Shown here: one piece after another, positions 1 through 14,153 of the stretch | Layout of the letters: every line of letters begins with the position of its first letter | How positions within the stretch are numbered: position 1 is the first letter of the stretch | NCBI GenBank assembly: GCA_027625915.1 | Contig: JANTQA010000029.1 | Coordinates: 5,270,001-5,334,000, forward strand | Origin: Anaeramoeba flamelloides | Taxonomy: Eukaryota; Metamonada; Anaeramoebidae | Reading direction: 5' to 3' | DNA: 64,000 nt | Position numbers and translations under genes: made by a program | The notes under the pieces: generated by a model | The model's input: the letters and a program-made list of their open reading frames with translations, nothing else | Told to the model about the DNA's origin: nothing | Databases searched by the model: none

Positions 1-831
1 GAAATAAAAGAAAATGAAGAACAAATAAATGAAAATAAACAAGAAATAAATGAAAACGAAGAAGAAATAAAAGAAAATAAAGAACAAATAAATGAAAATA
101 AAGAAATAGTTAAAAATAAAGAAAAATCATCGCTGTTATTGGATTTGTTATTAAAGAGATTATTAGAAATTAATTCCATTGAACAGATAGAAACAACAAA
201 ATTCATTGTAAATCCAGTATTTTTGCCAATGATATTTACTTATTTGGAAAAGGAAAGTGGATCTAATTTTGAAAATTATTTCAGAATTTTAGAATTAATT
301 TCAAATTTGTGTATTAATTCTAAACAAAATATTAGTCAGTGCTTGGATAACACTATTAATTTAATACCTTTATTAATTAATCAAATTCTAGAAAAAAAAA
401 TAGAAAATTTATTATTAATTGAAAAAATAATTAACTTTTTTGAAATTATTAAATTTTATTTAAATGGAACAAAAAATATTTATTCAATTTTAAAATTGCT
501 GTTGTTTTTTACAAATGATTCAAAGTATGTAAAACAAGTCGAATTAATACTAGAAATTATTTTAACATTAACTGATTTAAATTTATTAGATAATAATCAG
601 ATTGATAATAGTTTTTATTTTAATGGAGAAAATTCTTATTTCCAATTAGATCCCTTGCCGATAGATTGGCCAAGAAAAAATTGGAGTTTTTATCTTTGGG
701 TGAAATTTTCAGATTTGAATAAAGAGAAAATAATGATTTTTTCTTTTTTAACTTGTGAAAATTTTGGTATTAAATGTTATATAAAAAATGATTTTCAAAA
801 TAAAAAAATATATTTAATTTTAAAAATAAAA

Positions 832-868
<37 letters not shown>

Positions 869-3800
869 GTAATGATGATAATGATAATGACAATTACAAC
901 AAGAATAAGAATAAGAATAATAAATTAATAATTGAATTGAAAAAAAAATTAATTCAAAATGGTAAATGGGTTTTTTTGACTATTACTCAAAAATATAATG
1001 AATTTAAGCAATTGCATCCCTTAACTGTTTATTTAAATTCGGAATTGTTAATAAAAAGTACATTGCCTTATCCACAATTCAAAAAACAGCAATTAGTCTA
1101 TAATTCAATTGGGAATTCTTTACCTAGTTTCGTCAATAATCTGGATAGCAGCAGCAGCAATAATGACGATGAAGACGGTGACATAAATGTTAATGATGAT
1201 AATGATAATACAAATGATGGGTTTAAAGGGGAAATAGGAGATATATGCCTATTAGATCATTTCTTAAATTTAAATGAAGTGTATGAATTATATTCGAAAA
1301 AATCAAATCTGAATATCAACACTTTTAATACCATTGAATTGTCAAACAATAATTCAATTGATAAGATTTTGATATTTTTAAATCCTGAAATGTTTTGTGG
1401 TAAAAGTTTTATTAAAATACCCTATTCTAGTGATAATATAATAATTATTAAAATTAAAAATTTGACTATTTTGAAAAAAACACAATTATCAAATATTTTG
1501 CCGTGTATTGGTGGATTAAAATTATTTTTACCAATTTTTGAAATTATTTCCTTTGGTGATTCCGATGAAAAAAAAGGCTCGATATTAAATAAATTATTTC
1601 AAATAATTATAAACTTTCTCTTATCTAGTTATAAATTACGTTTTGAGGCCATCAAAATTAATTTATTTCAACTACTTGCATTGTTGTTTAAAAAAATTAA
1701 TCCGATATTTATTACTTCAAAAATATTTCAAATCATGACTCATTTTTTAGTCAAATTGAAGAATTTTCAATTAAAAAATATATTGATTAAAGATTTTTTA
1801 TTAGACTTTGAAATCTGGATTTATTGTAATTTCAGAGTTCAAGAGTTTATAATAAAATCATTGAATACAATTTTTTTTGATTTGTTAGAGCATGAAAATT
1901 TTCAATTTAATTGGTTTAATCAAAAATTTTTAATTTCCTTATTAAGAAATTACTATTGGCTGTTTGAAGAAACTTTATCATTAAGTAATGCAGAAAATAG
2001 AATTGAACGAATAGATGGGCTATTGATTAAAAAAAGATTACCCTTTGACCAATTGAAAAAAATGTATTCCAGTCTATTGAATTGTTTAAATCCAATATTT
2101 TTTGATAGTTTAAATTTAAAAAAAAATAACAATAAAGTTAATATATTACCGATTTTCAATTATTGTATCACTACAGAATATGATGAGCACAAAATTATTA
2201 TTTTTAAAGAGATTATCAAAATAATTGAAAGAAAAATCAATAATCATTATCAATATTCAAATTTTACAAATAAATTATTATATTTTTTCAATAATAGTTT
2301 AAATGAAAAGGTGATTACGAATCTCATAAAACTTTTTGGTTTAATTATTAAGACGGCGTATTTGAATAATAATGATAATAATGATGATGATAATATTAAA
2401 TTAATCAATTTTGATAAAGATGATGAGAATGTCTATAATGTGAATGATAACGTTGAATATAATAATCAAAATAATGAAGTTAATAATGAGAGTCAAAAGG
2501 ATAGCAGGAATCAAAATATGAAAATAGGGATCGGGAATGAGAATGGCGAGGAAATGAAAGCTATACCATTTGATTTAATCATTATGTTTTTATCAAAGCT
2601 GTTTAATAATAACAAAATATATTTCTCTGAAAAAATTTCAAAATCTTTATTATATTTTTTCAAAAATAAAGATATGAATGCCAACACAAACCACCAAATT
2701 AATAAAAAATTATTAAAATTGGACAAATTTAAAAATGAAAAGGTTATTAATTTCTTATTAAATAATTTGTATAATGAAAACGAAATAAATGAAATTATTA
2801 ATAGTAATTTAAAAAATCCTTTAATATTGTTTTTAATTATTAATTTAATACCGAATCAAAGTTCTTTAATAACATTAAAATTAATGACAAAAATATTTTT
2901 AATTTTTGAAAAAAATAATAAAATTTTAAATTCATTTTTAAAAATTAATAACTGGCCATTAATTTTATTAAGAAAATTAAATAATCATTTATTTGATAAT
3001 GAAACAGATCGTGATAATAATATTAATAATGGAAAAAACGATAAGAATGAAAATGATAATGCTGAAAGCAATGATGATGAAAAAAATGATAAGAATAAAA
3101 ACGATAATGATGAAAAAAATGACAAGAATGAAAATGATAATGATGGAAAAAATGATAATGATGAAAGCAATGATGATGAAAAAAATGATAATGATAAAAA
3201 TGATGATGATAATAATAATAAAAATGTGAATGATGAGAACGATAATAATAATATTAATGACGATGAAAAAAATGACAAGAACGAAAATGATAATGATGAA
3301 AAAAATGATAATGATGAAAAAAATGATAATGATGATAGCATTGATAAAGAATTTGTTATTAATAAACAAATGAATTTTATAATTTTTTCTATTATGAAAA
3401 ATTTAATTATTTATTCTTTATTTAATAAAAAAGATGGCTGGAAAATTTTTCTATCATTTTATTCTTTATTAGAATTAAATTATAAGAAATTTAATTTAAA
3501 TAAGAAATATATTTATTCAAAATTAAGTATAATAATTATCTCGGATTTAATTAACAAGATTAATAATATTCCCTATAAATTCTTTTCAAATAAAAAATTT
3601 TATCAAGCAGATTTGGAGCATTTGGAATATTTTCAAAGCAATATTTTTATATTTATTCAAGTGGTATATACTAAATTAATCAATAATTCAATAACAATTA
3701 CTTGTGAGCAATCTTTAAATTTCAAGTCTCAATCAAAATCTCGAATAGAAAGATTTAATAATATACAAGATATCAAAATTGCTTGTAAATTAATAACTTT

Positions 3801-6800
3801 AATAAATCAATTAATCAATGAAAAAAAGCAAAAAAAAAAAACCAAAATTAAAAATCTATTATTAAAGGGCCAATTAATAAAAATTCAAAAGATTAATTTA
3901 GATTTGATCCAATTTATTTATTTGGAAAGTAATTCAAAATATTTAAATAAAATAATTATTGAACAAAATAATTTTTTAATCAAAATAATCCCTATTAATA
4001 CTGATATTGAAAATATTACTAATATTATTAATCACAATACTGACAATGACAGTGATAATAAACAAATTGAGAATAATAAAAATGATAGTAATTTAATAAT
4101 TGAAAATTTTTCAAATAAAAATACAAATATTTTAGATATTGAGCAAATAACTGAATTTGAAAAAGAGGAAATTAAAAACGAAAATGACAATAATACAAAT
4201 GACAAAAATCAGAATAATAGCAACAACAATAATAACGAGAATAAAGTAAAAAATAAAATCAAAATGGAAAATTATTCAAAAAATCAAAAAGAAATCTTAT
4301 TTTTTTCATTAAATTCGTTAATTAATACTTTGTTTATTCTGAAAAATTCTCAAAATAATATAGCCGTTATCCAAAGTATTATTAAACAAATTAAACAAAT
4401 TATATTAAATTATTACCAATTTTATCAAAAGGAATTAAAGGATGAAAGCAATCAAAACATGTTACCATTAGAGGCAAAGGATTCGATTTTTCTTAATCAA
4501 GATGTAGAATTAATTAAAAATTCAATCTTTGAGAATGAGAATTGGAAATATATAATAGAAAATAAATGGTCTCTATTGGAAAGGCAACTAATTAAAAACT
4601 TGATAAAAATCAACGATAAGGCAATTAATTTCATAAAATCTAATCTTAATCTTACATTCAAACTCTTAGATAAGGAAAATAATTTGGTTGATCAATTTTT
4701 AATGGAAAAGGAGAATGTCATCAATCAAAGTATCCAAGATTTAAAAATATATGAAATGCAAAATGCGGCACAAAGCATGCAAGAAATTTCCCAACGGAAA
4801 AAAATAATTTTAAATCAGTGGCTCAATGTCGTAACAAAATTAATCAATGAAAACCCATTATTTTATAATTTAAAAAACAAAGAATTTAATTGGAAACTTT
4901 GCAAATCTGAAGATAAGTACAGAAGAAGAATGCTATTAAAAAAATCCTTTAAGATCACCAGATACGAAGAAGCGTCAATAAAACGGGATTACGGGATTAA
5001 AAGTGCAAAGGAATTAAAATTAAAGGAATTGGAGGAACGGAGGGGGATTGAAATCAAAAATAAATTGGATCGGAATAAATTTCTTAAATTGCAGTTACTG
5101 TTAAAAGAGCAAATGGTCAATCTCAAGGATAACAATAATTTAATTAATGGAAGCACCTTTGATAATGATATGAATAAGAACATGAACATCAATGATAGCA
5201 ATCATATCGGGAAGATAGGCTTTAATAATTTGAAGGATTCTGGTTCCATGAAGAAGGTTATTTTTTCCTCTGCCTGTACGCTGATATCAACAAGCGGCGT
5301 TAAGCATGGTATTTTGGTCTTAACTAATAAAACATTAGAATTTGATCCACAGGAGATCGAATCCTTTATTAAAAATGATCAAAGAGATTTGTTGGAACGA
5401 CCAAAACGAAAATGTTGGCTATTAAAAGAAATTTTGGAAATTCGGACGAGAAACTATTATTTTAACCCATCTGCAATTGAAATTTTTTTAATGAATCGAA
5501 AAAATTATTTTATTAATTTTGACCGCAAAGATCGCAAAAAAATGCTAAAAATTTTTTTAGACTTGAAACCAAAAAATTTAAAATATTTCGATCTTGGCGA
5601 AAGGCCCCAGGAGTTGTTTAAAAAAACCAATTACGTGAAGCTGTGGCAAAGTGGCAACATTTCAAATTTCCAATACTTGATGATGCTAAACACTTACGCA
5701 GGCCGGACTTATAACGATCTAAGCCAATATCCAATTTTCCCCTGGATTTTGTCTGACTACGAAAGCCAGTCTTTAGATTTGAACGACCCCAAGAATTATA
5801 GAGACCTGTCAAGGCCCATAGGGGTGATCAATGAAAAGAATGTTGAAATTATTAAATCCAAATTTGAATCAATACAGCTCAGCGACGAGGAAATACTGCC
5901 ATTCCATCACGGCTCCCATTACAGTGTCTCGGCGGGCGTAATGCATTTTTTGATACGATTGGAGCCATTCACCACAAAGGAAATACTATTCCACGATTGC
6001 AGATTTGACAACCCGGACCGTATTTTTAACTCCATAAGCGGGATCTGGAAACAGATAACGACAACCTTAACTTATGTTCGCGAGTTGATCCCCGAATTCT
6101 TTTATTTACCAGAGCTTTTCCTTAATCAGAACAATTTGAATTTAGGGAAAAGGAAATCAGACCAACGCCATGTATCAAATGTCGAACTTCCAAAATGGTG
6201 CAATAACGACCCCCACGAATTTATAAGAATACATAGACAGGCATTGGAAAGCGATTACGTGAGCGAGCATTTAAATGAATGGATTGATCTGATTTTTGGT
6301 TATAAGCAAAGAGGTAAGGCAGCAGAAGAGGCACTGAATGTGTTTTATTATTTAACTTATCAGGATAAAGCTAATTTGGAAAAAATTACAGATTTAAAAC
6401 AGCAATTATCAATACGTACACAAATACAACATTATGGACAATGCCCCAATCAATTGTTTAATAAACCTCATCCGAAGCGTTTTTCCAATTCTTCAAATTT
6501 AAACTTACATTCTTCAAATTTAAATTTACATTCTTCATCGCAGATGTTAAATATTAATATTGATAATGCTAATGATGAAGATGAAGATGAAAATAAAGAC
6601 AAAGAAAAAGAAAAAGATAGCAGCAATAGTGATGGCGGTGGGGATGATGAGAAAGAGGGCGGTGATGAGAAAGAGGAGAAAGAGGAGAAAGAGGAAAAAG
6701 ACGATGACGATGATGAGGATAATGATGATGATGATCCGGAAGATGATGATCAGGTAAAAGAGAAACCAAATAAATTAATTATTAATAAAATGCTATTGTT

Positions 6801-7944
6801 TAATTCTAAAAATGTTTCCAAATATCCAATTAAATTCATTAAACTCTATAAGCCAAAAAATGAATCAAAAAATTTAATTCATAATTTTTCCAATATTAAT
6901 AATTATAATTTGTTTACAATAGATAATTTAAGAAAATTTTCTCTTTATAATTTACAATTTATAAACAAAAATGTAAAAAATTACGAAAGTGGAACGGAAA
7001 CTATTAAAAATATAAATAATAATAAACAAATGGAGAAGATTAATCATGACAACACTAATATTAATATGGTTAATGATAACAAAGAAAATGAAAAATTTTC
7101 AAGCGTTCCTTCGGGTTACAGCATCAATTTAGAAAAAATTGAAGAAATTAAAAAAAATAAAATTGGTATTTCTTTAGATTCTTGGGTTGGTAATATCCAA
7201 AATTGTTATTCAATTTCAAAAGATGGGAAAATTTTATTTACCTGTGGGTATTGGAATAACATCATATTGGTCCATTCTTTAGAAACAGGTGAGCTTTTGC
7301 AAAGTGTAATGGCACACCAAGACGTTGTTACCTGTTTAACACAAGAAAAAAATATTTTGGTTACGGGATCATTAGATACCACGATAAGAATTTGGAACCT
7401 CCAACTTAAAAGCGGTTTAATTATTGTAGAATCGCAATATGTGCTAGCTAGTATTGGAGAAGAAATTATTAGTTTGGATATAAACACTTTCTATGACTTG
7501 ATCGTTGCGGGTACAATCGACGGTACATTAATTATTGCAACGCTATCTGACAAAAAAATAATCAACACTATCAATTTTAATGGTTCAATCCCCTTTGTCA
7601 AAATAACAAAAGACGGTAAAATCCTTACTTTAACAACGATAGATAATTTAATTAGGCTGCATTCTTTGAACGGTAAGGTATTAAAAACAATTAAGCTCAA
7701 TGATTGCAGAGTCGATCTCTTCCTTTTCAATCTCAATAAAAATACTGCTTTAAATAAGAATTTTTTTTATACCTTTTCCCACAATAATAATATTTTGAAT
7801 ATATGGGATTATTTTTCTTTTAAATTAAGAAAATCTTATCATATTCAAAGACCAATAACTTCTCTAGCTGTGTCACCAGATAATCAATTTTTAATTTGTG
7901 GTTTGCAAAATGGTGATATCTTATCAACAAAATTGCAAAATTAA
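1..7944 (+). CDS. BEACH-domain protein with PH-BEACH and WD40 repeats (5' end outside window)
   Basis: The frame is open from base 1 to the TAA at 7942-7944 (2,647 codons here). There is no ATG at the left edge, so the gene starts further left; the first in-window residues are an E/N/K-rich low-complexity stretch. Counting from base 1: a concanavalin-like lectin module sits near residues 203-440 (around FNGENSYFQLDPLP), interrupted by an N-run; a long helical armadillo-like region follows; a PH-BEACH domain lies at about 1750-1863 (SACTLISTSGVKHG); the BEACH domain at about 1879-2160 runs from KLWQSGNISNFQYLMMLN to the classic closing motif CPNQLFNKPHPKR; an acidic linker follows; WD40 repeats fill about 2394-2645. 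This order is that of the LRBA/neurobeachin/LvsA-type family, large scaffolds acting in vesicle traffic, lysosomal or contractile-vacuole function and cytokinesis. The BEACH domain is the most confident part; which subfamily it belongs to is open. Confidence 0.93.
3000..3350 (+). repeat. GAT/AAT-rich trinucleotide tract inside the BEACH gene
   Basis: About 115 codons built almost only from GAT, AAT, GAA, AAA and AAG encode an N/D/K/E low-complexity linker. Imperfect units such as EKNDKNENDNDEKND recur, the pattern expected from slippage or unequal exchange. The frame stays open, so it behaves as coding sequence. Smaller AAT runs lie at 835-870 and 4200-4245 of the same gene. Confidence 0.9.
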
Positions 7945-10900
7945 TTTCTTTTTTTTTTTTTTTTTATTTTTCTTTAAATACAAGAAATTCAATAAATAAA
8001 ATAGTTTTGATACATTTAAAGTTTTTTGTGCAAATTGGATCTTTGTTTATATTTCAAATATATATGTTATTTTTTATGAAAAAAATAAAAAAGTAAATTT
8101 TTAAATTTTAAAAGTTTGAATGCTTTTTTTGAAATTAAAAATAATTTTATCATTAAAATGAATAAATTTTTATTTTATATTTTTTATTATTTTGAAATCA
8201 GTAGAAAAGAATTGTTTTTAATTATATTTATGCAATTTTTTTGATTTTGGATTTATTAAAATAATTCTTTACAAATATTTTTTTTTTTTTAATGATAAAA
8301 TTTAAAATATGGTGGGTAGTATTTTTTTGAAACTTTTGAATGTATTAATTTAAATTCCAAAAATTTAAACACTGTTCCGACAGTTGAAAGAATTATAAGA
8401 ATACTGAATTTTACCTTTAATTTAGGAAATAATTTTGATTTTACACAAATTATTTCTATTTTTTGTCTATTTGGATATTTTGTTTGCATTTCCTTTTTTC
8501 CAGTTACTTAATCTGTTTCATTTGATAGTGAAAATTTTTTTAAATGGTTGATAGAAGATTGGTGTTGAATTTAGAAAAATAGAAAAATCACATACAATTA
8601 GTTCAGGTATCTTATTATTTGATTGATATATAATTGTTGGTGAAATTTTAACAAATTTACCAATACAAATTTTTATTCTCGCTCTTTTCATCATTTTGGA
8701 TACCTGGTTTTTTTTTTATTATTTTGTATTTTTTTTTTATTTGGATGAAAATATTTATTATCTAAAATATTACAACTAGGTTATTTAAATGTGGATTTAT
8801 ATTATGTTTGGAAAAATATACTTGGAATTTATTTTTTTTTTTTTGATTTTTTGATTTTATGTGGGTCCAAATTATTCGAATGGATTTAGTTTAAGGAATT
8901 TCTATCATTAAAAAAAAAATTTTTTGGGAAATATATTAATTTTTAATTGGATGTAGGAGTGAAATATATCCATTTTTTATCAAATGAGCAATAGAATTAA
9001 AAATAAAATTAAAAACAAATATTTTTTTTTTTTTTTTTGTAGAATTAGGGACGATTGTTTGAATAGAAAAATATTAAGAAGCTATTTTTGGAGATTTTTG
9101 TCGACAAAATCTATAATTAGAGATATCAGGTTTCCAGTTTTGCAAAACAAAATTATATCCTGCTTACCCAAAAAAGAATTTATTGGGGGTTTTTTTGTTA
9201 TAGTTATAACGTATACTATTTTATAAACCATAATATATATTTTCTGTAAATTAAATATAAAAGAAAAATTTTCATTAATTTTCTGAACAAAGGTAAGAAA
9301 AAACGAAAGAAAAAGAAGAGAAAAAAGAGAGAAAAAAAAAATAAAATAAAATAAAATAAAATAAAAATTTTATTGAAAAAAGGTTTTTACTGAGTTATTG
9401 GTTGTTTGGTTTTACTTCAGTTATTCCTACAATTTCTTAAAAAATGATTATGTACCATCTTGCTGGGTAATAATGAATTTAGTCAAAGTTAATTCGAAAT
9501 AAACATAATTTTAGCATACTCATCAAAAGTTAATCATTACAAAAAGAAATTAAAAAATTAGTAAACAACTTAAAACTGTTAATACAATTTCTTTCTATGA
9601 ATGGTTTACCTTCAAGATAAATCTCACATAGATATATCATTTTTCTTTTTCTCCAATTTTTTAATTCAAAAGATTTTAAAAAATAATCAAGGAAACAAAA
9701 AGACTAGAAACCCTATAAAATGAATTAAATAATAATAATAAAATCTATAATTTATTGATATCATGTGAAATATTTGAAATTTCTCTTTCTTTCTATTGTG
9801 AAATTTTAGTATTAATTATAACTGAAAATATCATTATTATTTATTTTTGATTATACAATTCTTTATATTTCTAAATAACTTTCAAAAATGAATTTAACTC
9901 CGAAATATCTTTTAATGGATCTAATTAAGAATTGGTTAAGGTATTTATTTAGATACTTCTTGCAAAATATTTGTTGATCGGATTGGATATGTTTGATATT
10001 AAAAGAATTTATTTTTCTATTAATTTTGAAAAAATAATATAACTATGGATCTTACCACAACTATATATAAATCATTTTTACTATTTCTTTTTGCATTGAA
10101 ATTTCTTCAAAATGTTGTTTTTTACTTGTACAAATCATTCTTTTTCTTTGGGTTGAAACTTATTTATTATTTTTATTTTTTTTTATTTTGAGAATACTTT
10201 CCTTTTAATTTAGTTTTTGAAATTTCAATTTTTATATTTGTTTATTTTGATAAATAATATTTTAAAACATAATGTTGGAATTAAATTTATAAAAATAGGT
10301 CTATTCAAATAATAAAAATATTAATGGGTGGTATAATTCCTTATTAATAATTTGTTAATTCCTATTCAAATTAAGAAGATTAGATACTTAAGAAGATATA
10401 TATTATATATAGATATAGATATAGATAGTTATTGATATTTTTTTTTTCAAAAGATCAGCATACATTTTTTTTCCGAGCGATAAACTGCCTCTCAAAAAAA
10501 TATATGTGATATTTTGAAAAAAAAAAATCAAGAACTGCTGTTATTTTCTTCAAGTGAATTTTTGGGAAAAAATATGAAAAATGTTGCTATATTTTTCAGA
10601 TCAACATCACTGAATATATGTGATAATTATTCCTAAAGTGTCTTACATTGAAACAACCATTGGTTTTTGAGGAAGAAAAAAAATAGCAACATTTATCAAA
10701 AATTTTAAGAGATAAATTTGAAATGAAAATATAGCAACGATCATTTAGAAATGGTTAATTGGAACCATTTTGAGGAACTTAATTTGGAATGAAAAAACTT
10801 GAAAATTCTTCTATCCCAAAATATCAGATCGAATAATAAATAAAAATATTGATAGTATTTTTAAACCCTTTATTTTGACATGTAGAAACAACCATGTCAT

Positions 10901-11792
10901 TTTTAAAACTTGAAATTATTATACTTTTTTGGTTAAAAATTTTGGATAACAATCACAAACACTAAAAAATAAAAAAAAGAAATGAAATGTTTTTTTTTAA
11001 ATTTCTTTTTCTTTTTTCTAATTTCTATCAAAAAATAACAATAGATATATATATAATTAGAAAATATCCCTCGATTGGAATTTTTTAGTTTTTCTTGATT
11101 TTAACAAGTTTATTTGGAAAGGTGAATTTTCTTGATTGGTTCGAAAAAAAAAAAAAGAAATAATTTGTTCAAAAACATACACCGGTTCGGGTCTATTTTT
11201 TGGTTTACTCTTTTATTAATTTCTATTATTTGTTTAGACATATTTCTAGATTCGAATAATAATTTAATAAAACCAAAAATTAAAACAAAAAAAAATTTCA
11301 AAAAAATCAAAAATTGAAAGATTCAACTCTGAATAAGTTTTCTTCTTTTCATAAAAAGAGCAGTGAGTGGTATTTTGATTTTAAAGTTTCAATATATGAT
11401 GGCACTCAAAAAATATTTTTCAGTAATGTTCATAAAATTAAAATTTTTCAATAATGTAAAAATTTACCAACTTCCTTGATATAAATGTAAAATGATTCTT
11501 TCAAATAACTTTGTTTTTTTTAAAAAAAAACATTTTTTTATACAAATTAACTTTTTGAAATTAAATTTGAAAAAAAAAAAAAAAAGTTAACATTTTCATT
11601 CTTTTGTTTCAAATAGAAACAACACAACAACAAAAATAATAATAATAATTGAAAAGAATATATATATATTAATTTTTATTTTATTCTAAATAATATATAT
11701 TATAAAAAAAAAGGAGGGGGGGATGGATTATAATGATCAATGTTCAAATCTTGAAAAAAAAATATGAATAAAAATATATAATTTTTTTTTTC
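7945..11792. other. Intergenic region between convergent genes
   Basis: This separates the 3' ends of the BEACH gene (+) and the NOC2-like gene (-). AATAAA-type hexamers just after the BEACH stop (near 7991) could serve as its polyadenylation signal. An A-rich (TAAAA)n microsatellite lies at 9330-9366 and a GATATA-rich tract at 10395-10425. A short motif GTTGCTATATTTT recurs in both orientations between 10580 and 10740. The short open frames here have no recognisable content and I call none of them genes. Confidence 0.6.
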
Positions 11793-13685
11793 TTATTTTT
11801 TTGACTTTTTTTTATTTTGAAAATTTTTTCTTCTTTTTTTGAAATTAGTTTTTTTCTTATTTTGTTTCTTATTATTTTTATTCAATGATAAAGGTTTGAA
11901 TAGAATAAAATTTTTTTTAATTTTATTAAAATTCGTCGATAATATCCCTTTTTTCGACATTTTTTCTTGAGACAGAAACAGATCTGCTTGTCTAAGATCT
12001 GATGGAGGGAATTTTATTGATAAACGGAGTTTTTGTATTTTCTTATTATTTGCTTTAATTTTTTCTAAAAGAGGGTTCACCATCTGTATCCATCGAACGA
12101 TTGTGCATTCTTTAACAAATTTATTTAAAATGGTCAGAGCTGGTGCAGATATTTCGATAAAGGCGATTTCATAAGAATTCAATTCAAGGAATTGATAAAT
12201 AAAATAAAAAGTGGTTACAAAGACTGATTCCAAATAATTATAATTTAAATAATCCATATTTTCACATTTCAAATTTTTTTCAAAAGAAAAATCTTGAAAA
12301 AACATTTTCTTTTGATTTGGCCCGCTAAGGATTTCTCGAATGCCAAGAATTGAACATAAATGAGTTAAAATTGGGAGATAAATTCTCAAATCTTGGGAAA
12401 TAATTAGCGACAATTGAAGTAATCTTAATTTGAAGGGGAGAAAGGTTTTCGAGCTGGTGATGTGTATAAAGGAAAGTAAGGTTCTGACTGTAGCTGGGAT
12501 TAAATTTTTTGAATCGTAAGGATTTTCGCAAATAAATTTGATCACCAGGCCAAATTTGTTGTAATTGTCTTTCGTGCATATAAGCCCAGCAAGATCGTCC
12601 ATGTCCAGATTTTCAAAATCGTTGATTCGATCACACAGCTTTTCAATCGCTCGTATGCGGATTTGGATTGTGAAAATAATTAAATAAATCCAATGGAAGG
12701 ACGCCTGTTGATCTAAGGAAAAGAGATCCAGAATGCATTCATAATAAAATAATCGATCGCTATCTGTTGGTTCATAACTACATGAAGATCTTCCACAAAA
12801 GTCTTTAAGTACTTGTTCGAAACAATCGTCGAGATAGGGCAAGGGGTATTTGATTGACAATTTTCTTAAAATCATATAGCATATTTTTTTGTTAGTCGTT
12901 GTATGCAGTGTTTGATTATTTAGGGTTAGCCTTGTTGAGGTAATTCGTGTTAGCAGTTGTATTGTCGTTTTTGAATAAGCAAAATAGAGCAAAATAGTGT
13001 TATGGATTGTTTTTAAAAGTTCATTTAATTCATCAGCATCAGTGCACGAATTTAATAAAAATAAGACACTTGAGGCGTAAGTCATGACCAATAATTTATT
13101 TTCTTTTGTTAGCTTTTTGATCTTTAATGATTTGTAATCAGTTTTTTCTTCATATTTTGTCCACCTTTCACAATCGACAGCAAGGGTTTGGTTGAGTTGT
13201 TTTGAAATGGCCTTGATTAAATAATTCCTATAAGGCCGTGCTGTTTTGATTCCTCCTTTAAATTCATATTTCAGATCCCCATTATTATTGTTCCTTTTAT
13301 TCATTATTGAAGAGCAAAGACACGCTGAGTGATAGATTTCCAAAATTGGTATTAATTCTTCACGACTTAACTCACTTTTTAATTGTTCCTTCAGTAATGG
13401 GAGATCCTTTAACAAAAGTGTGGTTGTGTATTCTTCTTCTTCTTGAGATCCCTCATCTTTTTTGTTGTTCAATTTCTTTAAAGAACTGTTTTCTCCAATT
13501 AAGATGGACTGTTCTTTTGCAGTTAATGGGGTTTGCTTTTCTTTTGCAATCCTTAGCCCATATTTGTTAATTAATTGATAAAGTTCACTGTTCGATGATT
13601 TTAAATGTTTTAATGAAGAAAAGGTTTCTTCAAATTGGTCACTTAATTCGTTTGAATAAAGAGTTGAGGCAATGTTTCTTTTCAT
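11793..13685 (-). CDS. NOC2: NOC2-like nucleolar complex protein (ribosome biogenesis)
   Basis: Single-exon gene of 630 codons, from the ATG at 13685-13683 to TAA at 11795-11793. The frame is open further upstream but without an ATG, so this is the first usable start. Noc2 proteins pair with Noc1 or Noc3 and escort pre-60S particles from nucleolus to nucleoplasm. The identification rests on the C-terminal half: residues about 468-575 carry the family pattern FEKNLK...VFVTTFYFIYQFL..YEIAFIEISAPALTILNKFVKE, then PLLEKIKANNKKI and a motif of the FPPSDLRQADLF type. The N-terminal stretch FSSLKHLKSSNSELYQLINK matches the family's conserved 'LK..DPEFY.FL' start. The central part is helical repeat. 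The last 30 residues are very basic (KKKTNFKKRRKNFQNKKKSKK-like), as in a nucleolar localisation tail. It is shorter than most Noc2 proteins, chiefly at the N-terminus. Confidence 0.85.
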   Translation of the reverse strand: MKRNIASTLYSNELSDQFEETFSSLKHLKSSNSELYQLINKYGLRIAKEKQTPLTAKEQSILIGENSSLKKLNNKKDEGSQEEEEYTTTLLLKDLPLLKEQLKSELSREELIPILEIYHSACLCSSIMNKRNNNNGDLKYEFKGGIKTARPYRNYLIKAISKQLNQTLAVDCERWTKYEEKTDYKSLKIKKLTKENKLLVMTYASSVLFLLNSCTDADELNELLKTIHNTILLYFAYSKTTIQLLTRITSTRLTLNNQTLHTTTNKKICYMILRKLSIKYPLPYLDDCFEQVLKDFCGRSSCSYEPTDSDRLFYYECILDLFSLDQQASFHWIYLIIFTIQIRIRAIEKLCDRINDFENLDMDDLAGLICTKDNYNKFGLVIKFICENPYDSKNLIPATVRTLLSFIHITSSKTFLPFKLRLLQLSLIISQDLRIYLPILTHLCSILGIREILSGPNQKKMFFQDFSFEKNLKCENMDYLNYNYLESVFVTTFYFIYQFLELNSYEIAFIEISAPALTILNKFVKECTIVRWIQMVNPLLEKIKANNKKIQKLRLSIKFPPSDLRQADLFLSQEKMSKKGILSTNFNKIKKNFILFKPLSLNKNNKKQNKKKTNFKKRRKNFQNKKKSKK

Positions 13686-14153
13686 TTTTGTTTTGGTTTT
13701 TTTTTTTTGTGTGCTTTTTTCAGAAGCAAAGATTGTTGAAAAGTAACAAAAAAGAAAAAATAAAAAACAAGATTGGCTTTGGAACTTTTTCAAGTTTGTG
13801 AAGGGAAAACGGTACCAACATTACATTAGAAGTTTATCTGTTTTTTGGTTTTTTTGGTTAAAATACAGGATTGTCAAAATAGAATCAACAAGAAGTCGAT
13901 TAATTTTAATTACGTAATTTGAATCAATTATTTTTTGGGATCATTTTTTTTTTTAGATTTTTTTTTTATCTTCTTGTCTAATCAAAAGATATTTATTAAT
14001 ATTGTTTAATTTCCATAATATTACTTACACTATTCTTAAATATAAGTTTTTTTTCATCAGTTTGAGTCTATCTTCATGATTAAACAAAACTGATCTCTTA
14101 AATTAATAAATAAAAAATTAAAAAAAAAGAGTATTTAAATTATCAGATCACCA

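Noticed and set aside
139-141. A start codon for the BEACH gene at 139
   Set aside because: This is TTG, and the same frame is open leftward to base 1 with similar E/N/K-rich content. The gene begins outside the window.
8984-9226. A short open frame of about 80 codons
   Set aside because: It has a biased F/I/K composition from T- and A-runs, no known motif and no good context, so chance is likelier.
10440-10500. A third copy of the 228-base MITE, from the similar CCGA..GATAAACTGCCTCT text
   Set aside because: Only about 25 bases resemble the element end and the rest does not align.
13686-13793. N-terminal extension of the NOC2-like frame that looks like a signal peptide
   Set aside because: The extension begins at TTG, has no ATG, and would send a nucleolar protein to the secretory pathway. 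The ATG at 13685 with a basic start fits better.
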